Assembly (NCBI GenBank): GCA_003560455.1
Contig: PWIL01000055.1
Coordinates: 1-5,874, forward strand
DNA: 5,874 bases
Reading direction: 5' to 3'
Source of the DNA: Mollicutes bacterium
Lineage (GTDB): Bacteria > Bacillota_I > Bacilli_A > RF39 > UBA660
Shown here: piece after piece, positions 1 to 4,512 of the stretch
Numbering within the stretch: the stretch's first letter is position 1
Layout of the letters: each line of letters opens with the position of its first letter
Program-made: the position numbers and the translations under genes
The notes under the pieces: generated by a model
Database searches by the model: none
The model's input: only the letters and a program-made list of their open reading frames with translations
What the model was told of the DNA's origin: nothing

Positions 1-59
1 CGGCTTGTACCCTGCCTTTTTTTCAAACTACGGTCTAAAACAGACGGTGGATGTTTCAT
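1..59 (-). CDS. Start of a further operon gene, function not recognisable (3' truncated by window edge)
   Basis: An ATG (59-57) lies one base after the PilW-like stop in the same direction and is open to the window edge. It gives 19 complete codons: MKHPPSVLDRSLKKRQGTS, with a partial CG codon that would be Arg. The tight spacing, same strand and operon context support a real gene. The basic stretch RSLKKRQG (10-17) could precede a membrane or prepilin helix just outside the window, which would fit another minor pilin, but no hydrophobic segment or +5 Glu is visible. A cytoplasmic protein is equally possible, so no function is assigned. Confidence 0.5.
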   Translation of the reverse strand, partial: MKHPPSVLDRSLKKRQGTS

Positions 60-60
60 A

Positions 61-570
61 TTAATTTTCAATTAACGGTTTCCAGGCCGACGGATTTCGA
101 AAATGAATGGCCGTTTCAGTGTGAAGAGTATCTTTTGCATTTGAAATGCCCAATTGAACCCGGATAAACTCAGGCCGGGAATCATAAACAGAATCCTGAA
201 AAAAATACGTTTCCATATTAAACCGTGTCACAAACAGGCCCGGATTGTTCAGTATCCGGTCATTTCTGGTAAGATTTTGTTCACTAATTCCATACTGCAC
301 CCGATGGTTATCTGACCGTTTAAAAGAGATGAAATGTGCACTGGCTTCATCTATATCCACAACTTTGTACAAATCTTCTGCCACAATTCGAATAAGTTTG
401 TGAGTCTCCCTTTCAAGGATGGAATTTTGCCGCCACTCAGTAAATGATTTTTCCATGAATAAATAAGCGGTTATCATAACACCCCCAAGAATGCCGGTTA
501 ACGCCAATACCACAAGTATTTCAACAAGCGAAAAACCTTTCTCATCTGCAATATTTATATGTGGTTCCAT
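61..570 (-). CDS. PilW/GspJ-like minor pilin
   Basis: This is a 169-residue minor pilin, probably the W/J member of the tip complex with the two preceding proteins. The leader MEPHINIADEKG is cleaved after Gly12 to give FSLVEILVVLALTGIL, with the +5 Glu at E17 and a membrane helix at about 13-38. Residues 39-66 continue as an amphipathic helix with charged residues (EWRQ, ERETHKLIRIVAEDL), as in PilW/GspJ. The end (FIRVQLGIS at 135-143, then TETAIHFRNP at 151-160) matches the strand pair and closing RN commonly found in this family. There are no cysteines. ATG 570 is fixed by an in-frame TAA two codons upstream; a weak AAGGG lies about 10 bases before the start. The 36-base gap from the PilV-like stop holds nothing recognisable. 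A single base separates its TAA stop from the next ATG. Confidence 0.8.
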   Translation of the reverse strand: MEPHINIADEKGFSLVEILVVLALTGILGGVMITAYLFMEKSFTEWRQNSILERETHKLIRIVAEDLYKVVDIDEASAHFISFKRSDNHRVQYGISEQNLTRNDRILNNPGLFVTRFNMETYFFQDSVYDSRPEFIRVQLGISNAKDTLHTETAIHFRNPSAWKPLIEN

Positions 571-606
571 CGATTATTTACCCTTAGCAGGTTTCCATAC
601 TTTAAT

Positions 607-1020
607 TCACAGGTCTGTTTCGGTATTCTGCCAGCCATCAGACAAACGTACAGTCGTAAATTCGGAGATAATTTCATCACTTCGAGATACTCTTACCCGA
701 AGTAAAACGAGACCGCTTTCATTCTTTACTTCAGTTGTAATGCTCCAATCTGTACCGGATGAAGTCGTTATAACATCATCTTCCCATCTATTTTTTTGAA
801 GTACTTCTTCCATTGCAGATTGGGCAATTCCCGACGCAGTAATCTTGCTTTTATTAAGTGAATTTTTTGAAGAATACCCCATAAAAAAAACAGCAGGAAA
901 TATCACCATAAGCAGCAGTGACATGGTTACGAGTAATTCCACTAGACTGGAGCCTTCTTCACACGAAATGAGACATTCATCGGTAATCGGGCTACAATTA
1001 TTTCTATTTGAAGTATCCAT
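607..1020 (-). CDS. PilV/GspI-like minor pilin
   Basis: This is a 137-residue minor pilin or pseudopilin, expected to join the X- and W-like proteins in the priming or tip complex. The prepilin motif is EEG cleaved after Gly23, then SSLVELLVTMSLLL with the +5 Glu at E28, and a hydrophobic helix at about 26-47. The following ASGIAQSAMEEVLQ (62-75) matches the A-x-x-x-A-x-x-x-x-E-x-L helix seen in GspI/PilV. The rest is a short beta domain (about 90-128). The start is certain: the two codons directly before ATG 1020 are both TAA, and no other start codon occurs before the cleavage site. The 23-residue leader is unusual, with one Arg against five acidic residues and three cysteines (C9, C16, C20), where prepilin leaders are normally basic. 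It starts 25 bases after the PilX-like stop without a clear ribosome-binding site. Confidence 0.8.
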   Translation of the reverse strand: MDTSNRNNCSPITDECLISCEEGSSLVELLVTMSLLLMVIFPAVFFMGYSSKNSLNKSKITASGIAQSAMEEVLQKNRWEDDVITTSSGTDWSITTEVKNESGLVLLRVRVSRSDEIISEFTTVRLSDGWQNTETDL

Positions 1021-1045
1021 TTATTAGCCTGTGTAGCTATATTAG

Positions 1046-2428
1046 TTAAATCTCTTTCCATTTGAGTATTTCAAAAGAATTCCTACTACTGAATCCAAGA
1101 GGACTCATGAAATTATCAGGTCTTTTTTGCCTGTAGATTTCAGCATCTTTCACCCAATTGATATAAGTGGTAGGTGAGTGATAAAAATAGAACTGGAATG
1201 TAATAACAGATCCTAAAACCGTGCCATGCAGCTCCGTTTTGGAGGAGTTATAAATTGCACCCCTGACTGATGCATTTTCGCCGATAATAATTTTGGATTG
1301 ATCATCTGTATTTGTTGAACGCGGCAGAGGATTAATTGCCATACCGTCAAGCCGGCTCCTGTCATGTAAAGTAATTTGTCCGTCTCGCCTGGCATCTTTC
1401 TCTTCACCCATTAAAAAAAGTACTGATGGATAGTTCAGATATGAATTGCCGGATAGTTCAATATTTTTGCCTGCGATAAACTGTCCGGAACAATTGGCAG
1501 TGTCTTTTATCTGTATACCATTTTTGGCAAAAAACAATCCGTGGTTTCCATTAAGCTCCCCAATAATCTCAATGTTAGTTGCCGAAATAAACGTACTGTA
1601 ATCATCGTATTTAATATTTCCGGACAGTATAATCTCACCCCTGGAAATAATAGATAACGGCTCTGTCCATTCTGATTTACCAGTTGTAAACAGCTCCAAA
1701 TCTCCTTCCGAGTAGATTATATTACCATCATTCGTAAGGTTCATAATATCTTCTGCACGATAACGACCCGGAGGTAGCCGCCGTGCAACTGGAGGAGGGT
1801 CTGTTATCATTCTTTCAAGTCTGTCTGCCTCATTATCGTAGAATGTACGATTATAGGCAAACAGTGGGGATCCGTCATGTGTATGCACCATTCCATTCAA
1901 TGATCCGCTGAACTGCTTGCCCCTGAAAGCATTCTCTCTCACTCCGAGAGGGCCGGTTAGTATATCACCTGTTATAATTACTTCTCCTGTTGCATTTAAC
2001 CTACTGAAAACATCTCCTAAAACAACCGCATAATTGTAAAGTGAATCAGGGGATTTACTAACCAGTTTTTCTACTTTTTTAATTGAGTTTCCAATTTTTG
2101 CAGTTGAAGTTATTTTAAAAAAACCGCCAAAAAATTCAGATTGAATGACAGCACGATTGCTGTCCGGAAGAATAACTTCTAGGCTGTCCCGGGCAACCAG
2201 GGTATCGGAGTTCAGGTAATAAAAAACAGCACCTTCTGCGGTGTATCTTGCCTGTGTGGCATCAATAGAATATTGTATATACCTGTGCTGCATAACAAAT
2301 CCCGAAAATATCAAACCAGTCATTACAATGATTAAAGAGATCAGAATCAATGCAAAGGGAAGTGCACCACCACTTTCACTGTTGTCAGGATTATTTCCGG
2401 TTTTGTAAGGAGTTTTCACAGCAGCCAC
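1046..2428 (-). CDS. Large PilX/GspK-like minor pilin with probable beta-helical C-terminal domain
   Basis: This 460-residue protein has a prepilin-like N-terminus: ESG cleaved after Gly20, mature GALPFALILISLIIVM, and a membrane helix at about 22-45. As in PilX and GspK, the +5 Glu is missing (Phe25). Residues 46-125 form the usual PilX-like stalk (YTAEGAVFYYL at 62-72). From about 131 to 410 there are repeated short strands with Gly/Asn turns, for example TGEVIITGDILTG, SRGEIILSGNI, ATNIEIIGELNGN, GQFIAGKNIELSGN, SKIIIGENASVRGAI and TELHGTVLGSV. This pattern is typical of a right-handed beta helix as in polymer-forming (bactofilin-like) or PilX-associated C-terminal domains. A GspK is normally about 300-330 residues with a different tip domain, so this is larger. 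It probably caps the filament and could contact a surface or substrate (inference). The start is GTG 2428, or GTG 2419, which would give a GTGA overlap with the peptidase stop and sits just after a G-rich GGGGGTGG stretch. Confidence 0.75.
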   Translation of the reverse strand: MAAVKTPYKTGNNPDNSESGGALPFALILISLIIVMTGLIFSGFVMQHRYIQYSIDATQARYTAEGAVFYYLNSDTLVARDSLEVILPDSNRAVIQSEFFGGFFKITSTAKIGNSIKKVEKLVSKSPDSLYNYAVVLGDVFSRLNATGEVIITGDILTGPLGVRENAFRGKQFSGSLNGMVHTHDGSPLFAYNRTFYDNEADRLERMITDPPPVARRLPPGRYRAEDIMNLTNDGNIIYSEGDLELFTTGKSEWTEPLSIISRGEIILSGNIKYDDYSTFISATNIEIIGELNGNHGLFFAKNGIQIKDTANCSGQFIAGKNIELSGNSYLNYPSVLFLMGEEKDARRDGQITLHDRSRLDGMAINPLPRSTNTDDQSKIIIGENASVRGAIYNSSKTELHGTVLGSVITFQFYFYHSPTTYINWVKDAEIYRQKRPDNFMSPLGFSSRNSFEILKWKEI

Positions 2429-2988
2429 CCCCGAACAATTTCCCAGGGTAAAAGAAAATCACCCAAAACACCCGCTGCTAAAATAAACGGAGCCAATGGT
2501 ATTAATGAATCCCTGTTTACTGTTTTCAGTTTAATGGAAATAGCTGAAAACAGTCCGGCTAATAGAATTGTAAGGTACGCCAACCAAAATACCTGCCAAC
2601 CCATAAACAATCCTGCAACGGCAAAAAGTTTTAGATCGCCCATTCCAAAGCCCGGTTTCCTGTAAAAAAATTCTCCGGACCATCGAATCAAAAACAATAT
2701 TAAAAAGATGGCCATTGCACTACCTGCAGATACTTTCCATAGAATCTCGCCGCTACCAATAAAAAACATCGCCGCTACCGTACCAATTAGAATGAATTCA
2801 TTCGGAATGATCCGGAATCTGATATCGAACCAGGAAGAACATATGAGAATCATGAAGAAAATCAATCGGGAAGACGGCTCAGCGGGCATAATTAGAATTA
2901 AAAGTAATGCCATAATGCCCATGCAGCCAGCAATGAACACCTGTTCATTAAATCCATTTATATTCATGAATGTTTTAATCGAATTCAT
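2416..2988 (-). CDS. A24-family prepilin peptidase, short form without N-methyltransferase domain
   Basis: This is an inner-membrane aspartic peptidase that removes the positively charged leader of prepilins. It has 190 residues and several hydrophobic helices (about 16-34, 40-56, 63-78, 85-102, 119-150, 162-180). The two catalytic aspartates are visible: D55 in SSWFDIRFRIIPN and D118 in the GxGD motif GFGMGDLK (113-120). The terminal IPLAPFILAAG (163-173) is also typical of the family. The bifunctional PilD/GspO enzyme is about 270-290 residues, with an N-terminal methyltransferase part and Cys pairs; those are absent, so this resembles the short TadV/CpaA or archaeal-type enzymes. ATG 2988 is the only good start upstream of M8. 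It has no Shine-Dalgarno sequence but is overlapped by the stop of a five-codon ORF (3002-2985). Its first residues (MNSIK, then NGF at 11-13) line up without gaps with the leader of the neighbouring pilin. The TGA stop overlaps the start of the next gene. Confidence 0.9.
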   Translation of the reverse strand: MNSIKTFMNINGFNEQVFIAGCMGIMALLLILIMPAEPSSRLIFFMILICSSWFDIRFRIIPNEFILIGTVAAMFFIGSGEILWKVSAGSAMAIFLILFLIRWSGEFFYRKPGFGMGDLKLFAVAGLFMGWQVFWLAYLTILLAGLFSAISIKLKTVNRDSLIPLAPFILAAGVLGDFLLPWEIVRGWLL

Positions 2989-3045
2989 AACGGGTTTGCC
3001 ATAAATAATTTAAATCCAACCATTTTATTCCGCTTAGCCAAATGT

Positions 3046-3459
3046 TTAATCAGGCACGCGCTGTCTGATTATACCATCTTCAGTAACTTCCCAAACATTG
3101 TACCTATCGTTATTGCTAAAATCGATTTCTGATGTTGCTATGGCAACAAATCCTTTTTCATCGGCTTGTTCAATTTCAATTACATAACGCGCCCTGCCAC
3201 CCTCAGAAATCATTTTATTTTGTTCAAACCCGATTTCATTTAAATTTTCTGAATACCGATGGTATTCCATGTAATAGACTTTTTGCAAGGTTTCCACCTG
3301 TCCGAGCATTAACCTTGCCTCCGTAGTAATCGCCCTGGTGGTTATATTCTGATATATTGGAATCGCTATCATAACCAGAATCCCGATTATTACAAGTACT
3401 ATTAATAGTTCCGGTAATGAAAACCCGTCTTGCTGTTTTAAATTCTTTATTGAGTTCAT
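3046..3459 (-). CDS. Major type IV pilin or GspG-type pseudopilin
   Basis: This is the probable main filament subunit: 137 residues as the precursor, about 125 after processing. The class III leader is MNSIKNLKQQDG, cleaved after Gly12, giving mature FSLPELL with the Glu at +5 (E17) that is needed for assembly. A long hydrophobic helix (13-36) anchors it. The helix continuation (about 45-65, GQVETLQKVYYMEYHRYS) and the C-terminal strands with NVWEVTEDGIIRQ resemble the pilins whose globular domain ends in a D/N-x-W-x-I/V-D/T-E-N/D-G pattern. There are no cysteines, so the usual disulfide loop is absent. The start is fixed by an in-frame TGA 6 bases upstream of ATG 3459 and by a good Shine-Dalgarno sequence. 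It is the only short pilin here with a full globular domain and strong translation signals, hence 'major'. It could equally be called GspG if the system is a T2SS. The 57 bases after its stop form the longest gap in the window. Confidence 0.88.
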   Translation of the reverse strand: MNSIKNLKQQDGFSLPELLIVLVIIGILVMIAIPIYQNITTRAITTEARLMLGQVETLQKVYYMEYHRYSENLNEIGFEQNKMISEGGRARYVIEIEQADEKGFVAIATSEIDFSNNDRYNVWEVTEDGIIRQRVPD

Positions 3460-3465
3460 ATTAAT

Positions 3466-3473
3466 TCACCTTT
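3466..3473 (-). promoter_or_regulatory. Shine-Dalgarno site of the major pilin gene
   Basis: On the minus strand the bases AAAGGTGA precede the pilin ATG, with the AGGTG core 7 bases upstream of it. It is the only well-formed Shine-Dalgarno sequence at a gene start in this window. The in-frame TGA overlapping it (3468-3466) excludes a longer pilin start. The stronger site would fit a higher demand for the major subunit than for its operon neighbours; that link is inference. Confidence 0.6.
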
Positions 3474-3480
3474 GAATATG

Positions 3481-3948
3481 CTATTGAAGTTTTAGAGAAA
3501 AGTTTTTTGATTTATATTCGAGCATTACCGAATCCTTGTAAACGGCTTTTATCCGCACTCCCTGAATACTGTCTCCTACTTCGGCAAAAAACAACTCCCT
3601 GTTGCTGGTTTGTATTAGTGCTACACCTTCAATAACACCATTCAGGCTAATCTGAGGGAGTATAATTTCAGGTGGAGAAGGCTCATGTCGTATGGGTGGC
3701 GGATTTGTATTCGGTTTACTTACAAATGCTCTAAATGGATCTTTAAAATCACTCTTGTAGGCATATAAATCCCATTTCGGCAATTCCGGTATTGAACCGT
3801 TAGAATCCTGTTTATAATTAATTGCAGCAATATTTCGATCCGATGATATATCAATCAGTGTAAATGTATTATATCCCCAGATAATGGCTACTGCCACTAC
3901 AAGAAAAAATTGAATGCCCCTGTGTTCCATAACATTTTTCATAGCCAT
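3481..3948 (-). CDS. PilP/GspC-like periplasmic connector
   Basis: This is a 155-residue protein expected to link the inner-membrane platform to the outer-membrane secretin. It has a single membrane anchor at about 12-32, a linker containing DPF (70-72, the RDPF-type motif common in PilP), a proline-rich stretch at 83-98, and a compact C-terminal beta domain at about 99-155. That domain follows the PilP/GspC homology-region pattern (LNGVIEG..ALI, then VGDSIQGVRI, then DSVMLEY and a terminal SLKL). PilP is usually a lipoprotein, but no lipobox cysteine is present and the N-terminus is a plain membrane anchor as in GspC, so the protein is intermediate. The start is ambiguous: GTG at 3954, ATG at 3948, ATG at 3942 and ATG at 3930 are all in frame. 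I chose ATG 3948 because ATG is the commoner start and it lies 8 bases after the PilO stop; none has a strong ribosome-binding site. It ends with TAG 21 bases before the pilin ATG. Confidence 0.8.
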   Translation of the reverse strand: MAMKNVMEHRGIQFFLVVAVAIIWGYNTFTLIDISSDRNIAAINYKQDSNGSIPELPKWDLYAYKSDFKDPFRAFVSKPNTNPPPIRHEPSPPEIILPQISLNGVIEGVALIQTSNRELFFAEVGDSIQGVRIKAVYKDSVMLEYKSKNFSLKLQ

Positions 3949-3956
3949 GCCCACTA

Positions 3957-4505
3957 TTACATCTGGTTTTGCAAAATTATGAATACAAATTCCAGCTGGG
4001 ATAATAATCTTGTTGAATTGAGATCATTGACAGACTGAATATCAAGGGCTGAAAGCCTGACTAAATAGCTGGTTTGCTCAAAACCATTGATGAGAAGTGC
4101 CAGTTCGTGAAAATTTCCTTCCGCCGATATTGATACAGGAATTTCAGTAAATGTATCATAACGAATAATTTCTCCAGGACGCAGTTGCCGGATATCAACA
4201 CCTGATTCATGAGCCTTTCTGTAGATCAGTTCGATTATCCCTGACATTTGATCGTCACGGGAAATACCGGTGGTCAAATTAGAATAAAAAGCATCAAAGT
4301 GTTCCTGTTGCTTGTTATATTCTGCAAGAATATGCTCCCAGTTTTGAGCTGAAACAATACGCTCTTTCTGCAATTGAATATGCCGGTACTGATCAATTAT
4401 ATCACTGAATGCAGGCAGAAGAAACAACATTAATACACAGCATGTAATCAAAACCGAAAATGCACTGGTAATTCTCCATCGATATTTTTCCAATTGGATA
4501 TTCAT
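3957..4505 (-). CDS. pilO: PilO/GspM-like inner-membrane platform protein
   Basis: This is a 182-residue bitopic protein expected to pair with the PilN part of the preceding fusion and form the periplasmic clamp of the pilus or secretion machine. Visible features are a short cytoplasmic N-terminus, one membrane helix at about 14-33, a probable coiled coil at about 36-75, and an alpha/beta (ferredoxin-like) domain at about 85-180. The segment FHELALLINGFEQTSYLVRL (132-151) is the characteristic PilO helix-strand pair. The family is normally about 180-210 residues, so this looks complete. It starts at ATG 4505, 7 bases after the PilMN stop, with no recognisable Shine-Dalgarno sequence, so translation is probably coupled to the upstream gene. 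Its stop lies 3-15 bases before the PilP-like start, depending on which start is used. The two cysteines at 22-23 sit inside the membrane helix and do not form a lipobox. GspM is the alternative name if the system is a T2SS. Confidence 0.82.
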   Translation of the reverse strand: MNIQLEKYRWRITSAFSVLITCCVLMLFLLPAFSDIIDQYRHIQLQKERIVSAQNWEHILAEYNKQQEHFDAFYSNLTTGISRDDQMSGIIELIYRKAHESGVDIRQLRPGEIIRYDTFTEIPVSISAEGNFHELALLINGFEQTSYLVRLSALDIQSVNDLNSTRLLSQLEFVFIILQNQM

Positions 4506-4512
4506 AGGTCTA

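Noticed and set aside
491..799. Plus-strand open frame of 102 codons
   Set aside because: It lies antisense across the PilW- and PilV-like genes, shows no domain-like pattern, and both minus-strand genes have clear prepilin motifs.
845..1027. Plus-strand open frame of 60 codons
   Set aside because: Antisense to the leader and helix of the PilV-like gene; composition reflects the complement of that gene.
1213..1407. Minus-strand open frame of 64 codons
   Set aside because: Out-of-frame shadow inside the PilX/GspK-like gene.
2708..3004. Plus-strand open frame of 98 codons
   Set aside because: Antisense to the membrane helices of the prepilin peptidase, whose catalytic motifs confirm the minus-strand gene.
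2989..3045. Possible attenuator or terminator between the pilin and the peptidase
   Set aside because: Only a short GGTT/AACC pairing across an A+T-rich loop was found, with no U-tract after it.
3132..3326. Plus-strand open frame of 64 codons
   Set aside because: Antisense to the pilin gene; no independent support.
4437..4442. Lipoprotein signal (Cys-Cys) in the PilO-like protein
   Set aside because: The cysteines lie in the middle of the membrane helix without a lipobox arrangement.
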